Notes under the pieces: generated by a model | Database searches by the model: none | What the model was told of the DNA's origin: nothing | The model's input: the letters and a program-made list of their open reading frames with translations, nothing else | Translations under genes and position numbers: made by a program | Shown: in pieces, positions 1 to 8,585 of the stretch | How positions within the stretch are numbered: position 1 is the stretch's first letter | How the letters are laid out: each line of letters starts with the position of its first letter | Source of the DNA: Thermoflexus hugenholtzii JAD2 | GTDB taxonomy: Bacteria > Chloroflexota > Chloroflexia > Chloroflexales > Roseiflexaceae | Direction: 5' to 3' | Assembly: GCA_945881915.1 (NCBI GenBank) | Contig: CAMCVW010000020.1 | Coordinates: 1-53,814, forward strand | DNA length: 53,814 nt

Positions 1-266
1 ATGTAGTCAGCGTGACCTGGGCAGTCTACGTGTGCGTAGTGACGGGCTTCGGTCTGGTATTCGACGTGCCGGATGGCAATCGTGATACCGCGGGCGCGCT
101 CCTCGGGAGCGTTGTCGATCTGGTCGTACGCCGTGTACGTTGCGCCGCCACGCAATGCCAACACCTTGGTGATGGCTGCCGTCAACGTGGTTTTGCCATG
201 GTCGACGTGACCAATGGTGCCGACGTTGATGTGTGGCTTGTTACGCTCAAACTTTTGCTTACCCAT
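1..266 (-). CDS. tuf: Translation elongation factor Tu (partial, N-terminal 88 residues)
   Basis: EF-Tu carries aminoacyl-tRNA to the ribosomal A site as a GTP complex. Only the N-terminus is present; the gene runs off the left edge. The protein opens with [12 protein letters not shown] and contains the G1 P-loop GHVDHGKTT near residue 19, the switch I motif RGITI near 60 and the start of G3 (DCPGHADY) at the edge. The start is set by the invariant N-terminus. It is the last gene of the str operon seen here and lies 43 nt after fusA on the same strand, the classical rpsL-rpsG-fusA-tuf order. Confidence 0.97.
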   Translation of the reverse strand, partial: MGKQKFERNKPHINVGTIGHVDHGKTTLTAAITKVLALRGGATYTAYDQIDNAPEERARGITIAIRHVEYQTEARHYAHVDCPGHADY

Positions 267-309
267 GACCCACATGCCTCCACAATGTTACGTATTTCAA
301 ACTGAATGA

Positions 310-2415
310 TTACCCGCGCCGCTTCGTGATGATTTCCTGTGCCAAATGATCAGGAATCGGCTGATAGTGTGCAAATTCCATCGAAGAAGTTGCTCGACCC
401 TGAGTAGAGGAACGCAATTCCGTCGTATACCCGAACATAGAGCCTAACGGCACAAATGCGCGGACGACTTGTGCGTTACCACGAGCTTCCATGCCTTCGA
501 CGTGGCCACGGCGACTGTTGAGGTCACCCAAGACGGTACCCAAGAAGTCATCTGGGGTCACGACTTCGACCTTCATGACCGGCTCGAGGAGTTGACCACC
601 AGCCTTGCGCACACCATCTTTGAGACCCATGGATGCAGCAATTTTGAAGGCCATTTCGGACGAGTCGACATCGTGGTATGAACCGTCATACAGGGTGACA
701 CGCATGTCAACCACCTGGTAGCCAGCCAACACACCACCAGCCATAGCCTCTTTTACGCCTGCTTCGACTGCGGGGATGTACTCGCGCGGCACGGTACCAC
801 CAACGATACCATTGACGAATTCGAATCCAGCACCACGGGCGAGTGGCGTCAGGGTCAATTTGACGTGACCGTACTGACCTTTACCACCCGATTGTCGAAC
901 AAACTTGCTGTCAATGTCCGCTTCATGCGAAATCGTCTCGCGGTAGGCGACCTGAGGCTTGCCTTGGTTCGCTTCTACCTTGTATTCACGACGCATGCGG
1001 TCGACAATGACTTCCAAGTGCAACTCACCCATGCCGGCGATGATGGTCTGACCGGTTTCCTGGTCGGTAAAGACGCGGAAGGTCGGATCTTCTTCGGCCA
1101 GCTTGCTCAAAGCAATACCCATTTTGTCTTGGTCTACTTTGGTCTTGGGCTCGATGGCGAGCTGAATGACCGGCTCAGGGAAGCGAATGGTTTCCAAAAC
1201 AATGGGATGATCGGGATCACAAATCGTATCCCCGGTAAAACTCTGTTTCGGACCGACCACTGCGGCGATGTCGCCTGCGTATACTTCCTTGATGTCTTCG
1301 CGGTGATTGGCATGCATCTGAATCAGCCGACCCGCACGTTCGCGGTTATTACGGGTTGTGTTCAACACGTAGTTGCCCGCTTCGAGCGTACCGGAGTAGA
1401 CACGGAAGTATGCCAGCTTCCCGACGAAGGGATCTGCCAAAATCTTGAAGACGAGCGCGGTGAAGGGCTCGCTGTCGGATGGCAGCCGGGTGATGTATTC
1501 GACGTCCGGCGAATCGGGGTCCGCGCCAACGGCGGTACCCTTCATCGGTGGGATATCGAGGGGTGATGGCAAGTAGTGGATGACGGCGTCGAGCATGCGT
1601 TGCACGCCCTTGTTGCGTAATGCAGCGCCACACAACACCGGAACCAAGTCGCCTTTGATGGTAGCGGTCCGCAGTGCAGCACGGAGTTGCTCTGGGCTTG
1701 GGGTTTCGCCGTTCAGGTACATTTCGGTCAGATGATCGTCGGTTTCGCAGATGGCCTCGATGGAAGCCAAACGAGCCTTTTCAGAGGAATCAACGAACTC
1801 TGCAGGAATGTCGCCCCATGTTTCGGTGCGACCCATGTCTTCACCGTAGATGCAGGCCTGGAATTCAATCAGGTCGATGATGCCGCGGAAGCGGTCTTCG
1901 GCGCCGATTGGCAATTGAATCAACACCGGCTTGGCACCGAGGCGGTCGATAATCATATCGACGGTACGCTCGAAGTTTGCACCTGTGCGGTCCATTTTAT
2001 TGACGAAACAAATACGTGGAACCTTGTATTTGTCTGCCTGACGCCACACGGTCTCGGATTGTGGTTCCACACCGGCGACGGCGTCGAACACAACGACACC
2101 ACCGTCGAGTACGCGCAATGAGCGCTCTACTTCGGCGGTGAAGTCCACGTGACCTGGGGTGTCGATGATATTGATTCGATAGCTGACGCCGGCGACTTCC
2201 CACTGAGCGGTGGTAGCAGCTGCGGTAATCGTGATTCCACGTTCGCGCTCTTGCTCCATCCAGTCCATGGTAGCCGTGCCTTCGTGCACTTCACCGACCT
2301 TGTAGGTTCGTCCGGTGTAGTACAGAATGCGCTCCGTCGTCGTCGTCTTACCGGCATCGATGTGCGCGATAATCCCGATGTTGCGGTAGCGATTAAGCGG
2401 TGTTTCGCGAGGCAT
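310..2415 (-). CDS. fusA: Translation elongation factor G
   Basis: This is the ribosomal translocase EF-G, a cytosolic GTPase that moves tRNA and mRNA after peptide-bond formation and helps recycle ribosomes. The 701-residue length is normal. G1 ([15 protein letters not shown]) lies near residue 17, RGITI near 60, G3 DTPGHVDF near 86 and G4 NKMD near 140. Domains II to V follow, including GMGELHLEV in domain III and the domain IV/V segment around [21 protein letters not shown]. It sits 49 nt after rpsG and 43 nt before tuf, so it is co-transcribed in the str operon. No frameshift or missing motif was seen. Confidence 0.98.
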   Translation of the reverse strand: MPRETPLNRYRNIGIIAHIDAGKTTTTERILYYTGRTYKVGEVHEGTATMDWMEQERERGITITAAATTAQWEVAGVSYRINIIDTPGHVDFTAEVERSLRVLDGGVVVFDAVAGVEPQSETVWRQADKYKVPRICFVNKMDRTGANFERTVDMIIDRLGAKPVLIQLPIGAEDRFRGIIDLIEFQACIYGEDMGRTETWGDIPAEFVDSSEKARLASIEAICETDDHLTEMYLNGETPSPEQLRAALRTATIKGDLVPVLCGAALRNKGVQRMLDAVIHYLPSPLDIPPMKGTAVGADPDSPDVEYITRLPSDSEPFTALVFKILADPFVGKLAYFRVYSGTLEAGNYVLNTTRNNRERAGRLIQMHANHREDIKEVYAGDIAAVVGPKQSFTGDTICDPDHPIVLETIRFPEPVIQLAIEPKTKVDQDKMGIALSKLAEEDPTFRVFTDQETGQTIIAGMGELHLEVIVDRMRREYKVEANQGKPQVAYRETISHEADIDSKFVRQSGGKGQYGHVKLTLTPLARGAGFEFVNGIVGGTVPREYIPAVEAGVKEAMAGGVLAGYQVVDMRVTLYDGSYHDVDSSEMAFKIAASMGLKDGVRKAGGQLLEPVMKVEVVTPDDFLGTVLGDLNSRRGHVEGMEARGNAQVVRAFVPLGSMFGYTTELRSSTQGRATSSMEFAHYQPIPDHLAQEIITKRRG

Positions 2416-2464
2416 AGCCTTTACCTACTCCTTGAAGTGTCGCTCGAGCGACAATAGTTGCTAC

Positions 2465-2938
2465 TTAGAAGCGACCGTAATGCGAAAACGCGCGGTTTGC
2501 TTCGGCCATGCGCTGCACGTCTTCACGCTTTTTGATGGTCGTACCGGTGTTGTTGAATGCATCAACCAACTCGAGGGCCAAACGCTCGATCATTGGCTTG
2601 CCACCGCGTGAACGAGCCGATGCCAACAACCAGCGGATTGCCAATGACAAGCGGCGCTCTGCCTTGACTTCGACGGGCACCTGATAGGTGGCCCCACCGA
2701 CGCGGCGCGGCTTCACTTCGATGACTGGCCCTGCATTGCGGAGCGCGCCTTCGACGATTTCCATTGGGGTCTTCTTTACACGATCGGCGGCCATTTCGAG
2801 TGCACCATAGACAATTGTCTCGGCGACGCTCTTCTTCCCGCGCAACATCGTTTTATTGATCATCTGCGTAACAATTGCACTGCCAAAACGGCTGTCCGGC
2901 AAAAATTCACGCTTGTCTGTCTTGCCACGTCGCGGCAT
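2465..2938 (-). CDS. rpsG: 30S ribosomal protein S7
   Basis: S7 is a primary 16S rRNA-binding protein that nucleates assembly of the 30S head and lies near the E site. The 157 residues are the usual length. The start MPRRGKTDKREFLPDSRFGS and the block TYQVPVEVKAERRLSLAIRW are typical of S7. The gene begins 39 nt after rpsL and precedes fusA. In other bacteria S7 represses translation of its own operon by binding the rpsL-rpsG spacer; the spacer here is short and I did not identify a clear S7 target in it. Confidence 0.98.
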   Translation of the reverse strand: MPRRGKTDKREFLPDSRFGSAIVTQMINKTMLRGKKSVAETIVYGALEMAADRVKKTPMEIVEGALRNAGPVIEVKPRRVGGATYQVPVEVKAERRLSLAIRWLLASARSRGGKPMIERLALELVDAFNNTGTTIKKREDVQRMAEANRAFSHYGRF

Positions 2939-2977
2939 AGTCGTCCTCTCAACCTAAACTACCCACTCGGGTGAGTG

Positions 2978-3412
2978 CTACTTCTTCTTGGCTGGTGCGG
3001 CTGCGTTCTTCTTGGTGCCGTACTTCGAACGTCCTTGCTTGCGGTTGGATACACCCTGTGCGTCCAATGTGCCACGCACAATGTGATACCGAACGCCTGG
3101 CAAGTCCTTGACACGACCACCGCGGATCAATACGACCGAGTGCTCCTGCAAGTTGTGCCCCTCACCGGGGATGTAGGCGGTTACTTCCATGCCGTTTGAC
3201 AAACGCACCCGCGCGATTTTGCGCAATGCCGAGTTCGGCTTCTTGGGGGTCATCGTACGTACCTGCGTACATACGCCTCGCTTGAACGGTGAACCGCTCC
3301 CTCGCGTCAACTTCCCCTTCAACACGTTGTAGTTGAAGCGGAGTGCGGGGGCCTTCACCTTGCGCTCTACCGGCTTGCGCGGCTTGCGAACTAGCTGATT
3401 GATCGTCGGCAT
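2978..3412 (-). CDS. rpsL: 30S ribosomal protein S12
   Basis: S12 lies at the decoding centre and influences accuracy. The start at 3412 ([14 protein letters not shown]) is chosen because this is the invariant S12 N-terminus; GAGGAGAAA lies upstream and an upstream in-frame ATG adds 11 non-conserved residues. The streptomycin-site loop [11 protein letters not shown] and the P-loop [21 protein letters not shown] are intact, and both key lysines are present, as in a streptomycin-sensitive protein. The Asp in VKDLPG is the residue methylthiolated by RimO in other bacteria. The tail is Lys/Ala-rich (AAAPAKKK). It is the first gene of the str operon. Confidence 0.98.
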   Translation of the reverse strand: MPTINQLVRKPRKPVERKVKAPALRFNYNVLKGKLTRGSGSPFKRGVCTQVRTMTPKKPNSALRKIARVRLSNGMEVTAYIPGEGHNLQEHSVVLIRGGRVKDLPGVRYHIVRGTLDAQGVSNRKQGRSKYGTKKNAAAPAKKK

Positions 3413-3556
3413 GCTCTCTGCTTTCTCCTCAGTCCAACAGCACACAAAAAAATATGTCGCCCTTCGTCTGGTCGCAACACGTGTTGCGCCTTAGAGTAGG
3501 GCACGTTGGCTTCTATTACCACACTTGTTCCGGGCTCTGATGCCCACCAAGGTTGA

Positions 3557-3585
3557 ATAATAGCATAGCAGAAGGGGAGTGTCAA
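3557..3585 (-). promoter_or_regulatory. str operon promoter (TTGACA-17-TATTAT)
   Basis: Read on the minus strand, TTGACA (3585-3580) is followed by exactly 17 nt and TATTAT (3562-3557), preceded by an extended TGC. Transcription would start near 3550, leaving a leader of about 140 nt before rpsL at 3412. It is the best sigma-70-type promoter in the window and fits a highly expressed ribosomal operon. Confidence 0.85.
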
Positions 3586-3850
3586 ATGATCATCTACCCT
3601 TTGCAACGCCATACCTCCACATTATGCATCACCCACCTATGTGCTTACATTACAAAACGATGACAAATAAATTATTATGTTAAATTGACATATAATCTGC
3701 TGATTCTGATGCGATTTTTTCATCCCTTGTATGCGTTAGACAGGACGTGCTACGGCACCCAGCCTGGAATTCTCGAACAGAGAATTACTTTACGATTTGA
3801 TGACAAAACAGCGGCGCGAACAGCACGTTGCGACGGAGTTTCGTTCATCA
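3586..3850. other. AT-rich intergenic region between str operon and dioxygenase gene
   Basis: The gap between rpsL and the dioxygenase gene spans 3413-3908. This part, between the two divergent promoters, holds a distinctly AT-rich stretch at about 3640-3720. TTGACA at 3685-3690 abuts TATAAT at 3691-3696, so these two hexamers cannot form one promoter, and neither has a good partner at the right distance. No gene or RNA was recognised. A 75-codon frame here lacks family features. Confidence 0.5.
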
Positions 3851-3879
3851 TCAACATGCACTGCCTGCTCATGTACAAT
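3851..3879 (+). promoter_or_regulatory. Probable promoter of the PhyH-type dioxygenase gene
   Basis: TCAACA (3851-3856), a 17-nt spacer and TACAAT (3874-3879) precede the gene at 3909. The -35 is a 4/6 match to consensus. The leader would be about 20-25 nt and includes the AGGGAGGA ribosome-binding site. Confidence 0.4.
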
Positions 3880-3908
3880 AGCACTATCCGCAGTCAAGGG
3901 AGGAATAC

Positions 3909-4931
3909 ATGACCAGCAGTGTTGCTCGGCATAGCATGCCATACCACGTCAGTGTTGACGAGTTTGTCCGCTTCCGCGAGGACGGGTATCTCGTCGTCAA
4001 AGGACTTGTCTCGCAGACCGAGATTTCCGAATTGCGCGCGCACACAGATAATTTGCGTGAAGGACGCGAAATAATCGCTGGAGTTCCCATTCCTCCCGCG
4101 TCACTCAGCCCCGAACAACGCCTGCAATACTGGTTGCGCGTCCACATGCTCCATCGTGTCTCTGAACTGCATGAGCGCTTTTTGTTGCATCCGCGCATCC
4201 TCGATGTCCTTGAAGCACTGATTGGACCCGATGTGCTCGCGCTCCAGACCATGCTTTTTTTCAAACAACCTGGCCAACCCGGTCAAGGCTACCATCAAGA
4301 TGCCTACTACATACCATCACAACCAGACACGCTCATTGGTGCGTGGCTGGCGGTCGATCGCGCAGACGAAGAAAACGGCTGCATGTGGATGACGGTGGGA
4401 TCACAGAACGAACCCATCTATCCCGACAGCGACGGTCAATCTCCCAATGGGGACCAAATCCTCGCTGATTTGCAGCCTATATTCGGCGCGAGCAACACCG
4501 ACGAAAAGAAAAATGGCTTGACGAAAATCGCCGCCAAATACCCTGGCCGCGAAGTCAAGGTCGAAGCAGACCCAGGCGACGTGGTATTCTTTGGCGGCCA
4601 CGTCTTGCATCGATCACACACAAACAACTCCAAAGACCGCATGCGTCGTGCATTTGTGGCGCATTACTGCAACGCGCGCTCGGCAGTAGCGTGGAATCAT
4701 GGCCAACCGTGGGACGGAGAATTGGCAAATTACCTGCATATTTTGGCGCGCGGCACGACACATATGCCATACGCACAACCAAAATTCGGCACACCCTGCG
4801 CCGCCAACACTCCCGTTTTGCGCGGTGCGCCGCGGGTCAAGGCGATGTCAATGATGCCGCATGACAACGGATTAATGATTTTGACGGCACATGGCGATGA
4901 GCACGACGAGGACGATGGGTCAGTGCTGTAA
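3909..4931 (+). CDS. PhyH-family Fe(II)/2-oxoglutarate dioxygenase
   Basis: The protein belongs to the phytanoyl-CoA dioxygenase (PhyH) superfamily of non-haem iron oxygenases, which hydroxylate or halogenate small molecules using 2-oxoglutarate and O2. The iron-binding HxD is H129/D131 in GYHQDAYY. The distal ligand is probably H234 in LHRSHTNNSKDRMRR, where the following Arg pair would hold 2-oxoglutarate. The Asp after His argues for hydroxylation, since halogenases have Gly or Ala there. The length (340 residues) is slightly above the family average. The start has AGGGAGGA seven bases upstream. The gene stands alone between its own promoter and a strong terminator, so the substrate cannot be inferred from neighbours. 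Confidence 0.85.
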   Translation: MTSSVARHSMPYHVSVDEFVRFREDGYLVVKGLVSQTEISELRAHTDNLREGREIIAGVPIPPASLSPEQRLQYWLRVHMLHRVSELHERFLLHPRILDVLEALIGPDVLALQTMLFFKQPGQPGQGYHQDAYYIPSQPDTLIGAWLAVDRADEENGCMWMTVGSQNEPIYPDSDGQSPNGDQILADLQPIFGASNTDEKKNGLTKIAAKYPGREVKVEADPGDVVFFGGHVLHRSHTNNSKDRMRRAFVAHYCNARSAVAWNHGQPWDGELANYLHILARGTTHMPYAQPKFGTPCAANTPVLRGAPRVKAMSMMPHDNGLMILTAHGDEHDEDDGSVL

Positions 4932-4946
4932 CGCACCGCACAATAA

Positions 4947-4977
4947 CCGCCGCGACGTTTGTCGCGGCGGTTTTTTT
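4947..4977 (+). terminator. Rho-independent terminator after the dioxygenase gene
   Basis: A perfect 10-bp GC-rich stem (4947-4956 with 4961-4970) with loop GTTT is followed by seven T. It begins 16 nt after the stop codon. Confidence 0.92.
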
Positions 4978-5024
4978 ATGCAAACGGATAGGCACGGGGG
5001 ATAAATAACCGAGGTAACGGGGGA

Positions 5025-5053
5025 TAGACATTGCACGAAATTGTCATTATATT
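5025..5053 (+). promoter_or_regulatory. Promoter of the small HTH gene pair
   Basis: TAGACA (5025-5030), a 17-nt spacer and TATATT (5048-5053) match the sigma-70-type spacing. The first gene starts about 50 nt downstream with a strong AGGAGG site. Confidence 0.55.
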
Positions 5054-5105
5054 GTCATCATTCCCAGACACCCAATACGCCAGGACGAGCAAGAGGAGGT
5101 ACTGC

Positions 5106-5462
5106 ATGACCATCCCAGCATCGGACTACTACGACGAAGGAATGAAGCACATTCGTCAACAGAACGGAATCCAGCATATCCCAGAGGTGATGACCTTGGG
5201 TGATGTCGCAGACTACTATGCCGTGCCTTTTGCGTGGTTGGTGCGGTTGCGCAGCGCTGGTGCATTGCCCGGTGTGTGCTTCGGGAGCACATTGCACTGG
5301 CGCTGTCATCGTCAGACGGTCTACGAATGGATGAAGGAGCATGCAGATGAACGAATTACCAGATTGGCCCGGACTCAACGCAGTGATCCACCATACCCTG
5401 CGTCGACGCGCCATGATTCCTGTGGAGCAGGCCGCCAAGCGACTCCGCATCCGACCGCATGA
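5106..5462 (+). CDS. Small excisionase-like HTH protein
   Basis: This is a predicted DNA-binding protein of the MerR/excisionase winged-helix type. Residues 29-80 run TLGDVADYYAV, a recognition-helix region, a GALPGVCFGS wing and ending VYEWMKEHA, which follows the HTH_17 layout. The start at 5106 has AGGAGG seven bases upstream. After residue 80 the composition changes to Arg, Ser, Pro and Thr with no recognisable fold, exactly where a second ORF starts in the +1 frame (5341). The last 40 residues may therefore be read-through beyond a frameshift or a genuine overlap. The targets are unknown; no integrase is adjacent, so a phage-excision role is not implied. Confidence 0.6.
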   Translation: MTIPASDYYDEGMKHIRQQNGIQHIPEVMTLGDVADYYAVPFAWLVRLRSAGALPGVCFGSTLHWRCHRQTVYEWMKEHADERITRLARTQRSDPPYPASTRHDSCGAGRQATPHPTA

Positions 5463-5607
5463 TGTGTGTCTCTGGGCACAAGCGCAGGGGTTTGTGCTGC
5501 ATGTCAGTCCAGCAGGCTTTGTCATCGAAGAAGCAGCCATCGAAAGTGCATTGACGCATCGGTCCGTTGCATCTCGGCCGCGTCCGCTCCGCACCGGCAG
5601 ACAATGA
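5341..5607 (+). CDS. Second small HTH protein, overlapping the first
   Basis: The 88-residue product contains a second excisionase-like HTH block (IPVEQAAKRLRIRPHDV, then LWAQAQGFVLHVSPAGFVIEEAAIES). The gene overlaps the previous one by 122 nt in the +1 frame. An AAGGAG lies just before the ATG at 5341; another ATG follows at 5347. Two readings are possible: a separate gene with overlapping translation, or the second half of a single protein with two HTH domains split by a frameshift. Residue composition favours this frame as coding after about 5345. The function beyond DNA binding is unknown. Confidence 0.6.
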   Translation: MQMNELPDWPGLNAVIHHTLRRRAMIPVEQAAKRLRIRPHDVCLWAQAQGFVLHVSPAGFVIEEAAIESALTHRSVASRPRPLRTGRQ

Positions 5608-5633
5608 CCACCCGGCACACGGCGGGGTGGTCA
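5605..5633 (+). terminator. Hairpin containing the stop codon of the second HTH gene
   Basis: TGACCACCC (5605-5613) pairs perfectly with GGGTGGTCA (5625-5633) around an 11-nt GC-rich loop. The stop codon TGA is part of the stem. There is no T-run afterwards, so it may be a weak terminator or an mRNA-stabilising structure between convergent genes. Confidence 0.35.
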
Positions 5634-5672
5634 GAGCATAGGCGTTCGATTCGGTGACCGTGGCGGTACAGA

Positions 5673-6392
5673 TCAACCGACAGATTGTGTTTCGCTGGTG
5701 TCGATACTATCGGCAAAGTTATCTGCGGTGACTTCATCCGGATTGAACCCAAGAGCCCGCAAGCGGGCGATGAGCATCTTTTCACGACCGGCGTGGTAAT
5801 CTGCACGGGCACGTTCTTGTTCGGCACGTTCATGCTCTTGTTGGGCACGCTCGTGGTCGCGCTCGGCCAACTCGGCGAGTTCGACGTAGCTGCGGAATCG
5901 CTCGCCGTTGGGCAGACTGAGGAAGAGTTCGCCCTCCTCCATCGCGAAGACTATCTGCAGTCGTGGGCTGACCCAGCCTTCGATGGTGGGGATTTCTTCA
6001 AATGTGACGCCGTTGTGGATCCAACCGATGACCTCGCCTGCGTCGGGATCGTACATGTAATATTCTTCGACGCCGGCTCGCTCATAGAATTTGAGCCGTC
6101 GGGTCGCGCTGACCATGCTGGTACCGGGTGCAATGACATCGAATACTGCTTGCGGGACGACGTTGGATTCCTCCCACTGCCGATACGCAGTGCGTTCGCC
6201 ACGGTTGACCCCGATTGCCACAAACAAATCGGGCGTCGCAGAATCGCGTGATTCGGGCGTCAGATACCACGGGACCCCGCCAGCGACCAAGACATCCTTC
6301 CGGTTGCGGAACAATGCATCGAGGCCACCTTGTAGGGTGACAATCCAACGAAGGCGGCGTGTGCTCTCGCCGGTCAAGAGTCGTTGCGTCAT
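5673..6392 (-). CDS. Uma2-family (DUF820) putative nuclease with coiled-coil tail
   Basis: Uma2 proteins have a restriction-endonuclease-like fold, are abundant in cyanobacteria and Chloroflexota, and have no settled physiological role. The typical blocks are here: PDLFVAIG near residue 53, VFDVIAPGTS near 83, and KFYERAGVEEYYMYDPD near 100, which carry the acidic and Lys residues of the presumed PD-(D/E)XK site. After residue 165 the chain is a heptad-like coiled coil (repeats around HERAQQEHERAEQERARAD), followed by an acidic tail. The gene lies 34 nt after the peroxiredoxin gene on the same strand, so the two are probably co-transcribed. The ribosome-binding site is weak. Confidence 0.85.
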   Translation of the reverse strand: MTQRLLTGESTRRLRWIVTLQGGLDALFRNRKDVLVAGGVPWYLTPESRDSATPDLFVAIGVNRGERTAYRQWEESNVVPQAVFDVIAPGTSMVSATRRLKFYERAGVEEYYMYDPDAGEVIGWIHNGVTFEEIPTIEGWVSPRLQIVFAMEEGELFLSLPNGERFRSYVELAELAERDHERAQQEHERAEQERARADYHAGREKMLIARLRALGFNPDEVTADNFADSIDTSETQSVG

Positions 6393-6426
6393 GGTGTGGA
6401 ATTCTCTCTAGCGCGATTGCGCAGTG

Positions 6427-6897
6427 TCAGCGTGCTGCGGTTGCACTGGCAATAGCGCGGGTGACGCTCTCGTCCGGTGATACTTTGATTTGTACATCGA
6501 CGAGGATGCCGTCGGGACCGATGACGACGTGGCTGCGGGTCACTCCCATGTATTTTTTGCCGTACATGCTTTTTTCGTTCCACACACCATATGCCTCACA
6601 GACCGCGTGATCGGTATCGGCGAGGAGCGGGAACGGCAAGTCGAACTTCTTTTTGAACTTGGCATGGGATGCGACCGAATCGGGGCTAATCCCATAGACA
6701 ATCGCATTGGCAGTAGCGACCTCTGCATACCGATCACGGAACCCACAGGCCTGTGTCGTACATCCCGGGGTGTCGTCTTTGGGATAAAAGTACAACACCA
6801 CGGTGCGGCCCAGCAGCGCCGCGAGTTCGACCGTGTTGCCGGCGTCGTCGAGGAGGCTGAAGGTAGGGGCGAGTGCGCCAATCGTAAGGGTAGTCAT
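6427..6897 (-). CDS. bcp: Thioredoxin-dependent peroxiredoxin, Bcp/PrxQ type
   Basis: This cytosolic enzyme reduces hydrogen peroxide and organic hydroperoxides with electrons from thioredoxin. The active site DDTPGCTTQAC holds the peroxidatic Cys46 and, five residues on, Cys51, the resolving Cys typical of the Bcp/PrxQ subgroup. The thioredoxin-fold core (VVLYFYPKDDTPG) and the downstream Arg in GVTRSHVVIGPDG are in place. The start at 6897 is preferred over an ATG four codons earlier because GGAGG lies six bases before it. The length of 156 residues is normal. The Uma2 gene follows on the same strand. Confidence 0.93.
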   Translation of the reverse strand: MTTLTIGALAPTFSLLDDAGNTVELAALLGRTVVLYFYPKDDTPGCTTQACGFRDRYAEVATANAIVYGISPDSVASHAKFKKKFDLPFPLLADTDHAVCEAYGVWNEKSMYGKKYMGVTRSHVVIGPDGILVDVQIKVSPDESVTRAIASATAAR

Positions 6898-7090
6898 GGG
6901 TTCCTCCATCTCTCAGGTGACTCGTGTACAATGTGGTGATGTACGTATGATAGCACGTATGTGCTACTGCGTATTGTACGTGAAGTTTGCGTCCGAATCA
7001 AGCCTGAATTGCGATTCTGCATTCGGAGCAATGCACACTATTACACGCTAGGATTCTGATCGATCTACGTGCCTCAATTCTCCTTTTCCT

Positions 7091-7146
7091 CTGACACCTA
7101 CGAACTGACACCTACGAACTGACACCTACGAACTACGAACTACAAT
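7091..7146 (+). repeat. Heptanucleotide tandem repeat array before trmD
   Basis: Eight consecutive heptamers fill this stretch: CTGACAC and CTACGAA alternate three times, then CTACGAA and CTACAAT. Viewed at larger scale it is a 14-bp unit in three exact copies. The last heptamer contains TACAAT (7141-7146), a plausible trmD -10 box, and the third CTGACA (7119-7124) lies 16 nt upstream of it, where a -35 would be. The array resembles the short heptanucleotide repeats (STRR) known from cyanobacteria. Confidence 0.85.
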
Positions 7147-7160
7147 GCTGGGGTTTTGCT

Positions 7161-7949
7161 ATGCGAGTCGATGTGTTGACCTTATTTACGGCGATGTTCG
7201 ACGGCCCCCTCAACGAGAGCATCCTCAAACGCGCACAAGCCGCTGGGCGGCTCGATGCACACATCCACGACATTCGGACCTACGCATCTGACAAGCACCA
7301 CACTTGCGACGATGCACCATTTGGTGGTGGTGCGGGCATGTTGATGAAAATAGCACCCTTGGCCGCTGCCATCGAAGACATCAGCAGCGCCGATGCGGCG
7401 CCTGCACACGTCGTCTTCCTCACCCCCGATGGGACTACCTTGACCCAAGCAATCGCCCAAGAGCTGAGTACCAAACCGCGCCTGATACTCATCTGTGGTC
7501 ATTACGAAGGCATCGATGAGCGTATCAGGCAGCACTACGTCCACCAAGAACTCTCGATCGGGGACTATGTGTTGACGGGTGGTGAGTTGGCGGCCATGGT
7601 CGTGATCGATGCCGTCACGCGCCTCCTCGATGGGGTCATTAGTGCTGATTCACTCGCCGAAGAATCCCATAGCGATAGTCTGCTCGAATACCCGCACTAC
7701 ACACGCCCGGCGGTCTGGAATGACGCGGCAGTGCCGGATGTCCTGCGTAGCGGGAACCATGCGGCCATCGCACTCTGGCGCAGACAACAACGCCTCACCC
7801 GGACCTACGAACGCAGACCAGATATGTTGGCGACCGCCCAGCTCGACAAACACGACCGTGCTTTTCTGCGTGGATTAGGATGGCACGATCCGCTCTGGTG
7901 CGAGCAACCACCACGCCGTAGCAAGCCTGTGCGCACCCCCGATGCATAG
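7161..7949 (+). CDS. trmD: tRNA (guanine-N1)-methyltransferase
   Basis: TrmD methylates G37 next to the anticodon using S-adenosylmethionine, preventing +1 frameshifting. Its SPOUT trefoil-knot motifs are clear: [19 protein letters not shown] near residue 42, [13 protein letters not shown] near 113 and [15 protein letters not shown] near 132. The length of 262 residues is slightly above the usual 240-255, with an extra basic tail ([11 protein letters not shown]). The usual neighbours rimM and rplS are absent. The leader is very short (TACAAT ends 14 nt before the ATG) and GGGG is the only weak ribosome-binding site. Confidence 0.96.
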   Translation: MRVDVLTLFTAMFDGPLNESILKRAQAAGRLDAHIHDIRTYASDKHHTCDDAPFGGGAGMLMKIAPLAAAIEDISSADAAPAHVVFLTPDGTTLTQAIAQELSTKPRLILICGHYEGIDERIRQHYVHQELSIGDYVLTGGELAAMVVIDAVTRLLDGVISADSLAEESHSDSLLEYPHYTRPAVWNDAAVPDVLRSGNHAAIALWRRQQRLTRTYERRPDMLATAQLDKHDRAFLRGLGWHDPLWCEQPPRRSKPVRTPDA

Positions 7950-8030
7950 TGTTCGCTGCACGCAAGGGATGTGGCTATCAGATTGCTTAAGAAAAGAGTT
8001 ATTTTGTCATCTGTCTGATATCTTTTGTGC

Positions 8031-8059
8031 TTGCCCAGGCATACAGAATGCAATATAAT
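8031..8059 (+). promoter_or_regulatory. Promoter of the bactofilin operon (TTGCCC-17-TATAAT)
   Basis: TTGCCC (8031-8036), a 17-nt spacer and a perfect TATAAT (8054-8059) precede the bactofilin start by about 90 nt. The operon would run through the FtsB-like, glycosyltransferase and membrane-protein genes. Confidence 0.75.
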
Positions 8060-8150
8060 AGCGTTCATCGGTGACTTCACTCATTTTCTATGGCGTTGCT
8101 GTAGTGAATTCTCCTGCCCAATCAACACGCCATACAGACGGAGGAATCCC

Positions 8151-8567
8151 ATGTTCGGAAACAAAAAACCGCAGCCCTCGGTAGCAATGGTGACCAACTC
8201 CAAACCCGAGACGGTCATTGGCAGCAACACCAGCTTTGTCGGGACCATCAAGTCCGATGGCAATATGCGCATTGATGGCACGGTCGAAGGTGACATCGAA
8301 GTACTCGGTAACCTCATCATTGGTGAAACCGGTCGGGTTATCTCGACCATCAAAGCTCAGAATTGCCACGTATCTGGCGCGGTTCGTGGCGTCATCACCG
8401 TGGTAGACCAGCTCGAAATTTCGCCAAGCGGCAAAGTGTGGGGCGACATCATGACCTCCGCGCTGCACATCGAGCCGGGCGGTTTGTTCCGTGGCCAGAG
8501 CACGATGTCGGCCAACGCCGACGAGCCATTGTTGCTCGAAGCGCCCAAGACACGCCCGAACGGCTAA
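8151..8567 (+). CDS. Bactofilin-family cytoskeletal protein
   Basis: Bactofilins polymerise without nucleotides into filaments that scaffold cell-wall or polysaccharide enzymes at the membrane. Residues 20-115 form the right-handed beta-helix core with repeated hydrophobic-Gly steps (GTIKSDGNMRIDGTVEGDIE, then GVITVVDQLEISPSGKVWGDI). Disordered tails flank it (MFGNKKPQPS; a Pro/Arg end). The start at 8151 is supported by GGAGGA seven bases upstream. The FtsB-like gene follows after 18 nt, which suggests a link to division or envelope growth. Confidence 0.88.
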   Translation: MFGNKKPQPSVAMVTNSKPETVIGSNTSFVGTIKSDGNMRIDGTVEGDIEVLGNLIIGETGRVISTIKAQNCHVSGAVRGVITVVDQLEISPSGKVWGDIMTSALHIEPGGLFRGQSTMSANADEPLLLEAPKTRPNG

Positions 8568-8585
8568 ACGAAGGCAGGTGCTCGT

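Noticed and set aside
865-1566. A 233-codon plus-strand frame inside fusA
   Set aside because: fusA motifs occupy the opposite strand completely; this frame has no ribosome-binding site or domain.
3685-3696. TTGACA directly followed by TATAAT
   Set aside because: The two hexamers touch, so they cannot serve as -35 and -10 of one promoter.
3685-3912. A 75-codon frame upstream of the dioxygenase gene
   Set aside because: It begins at a TTG inside AT-rich promoter-like DNA and overlaps the dioxygenase start; no protein features are seen.
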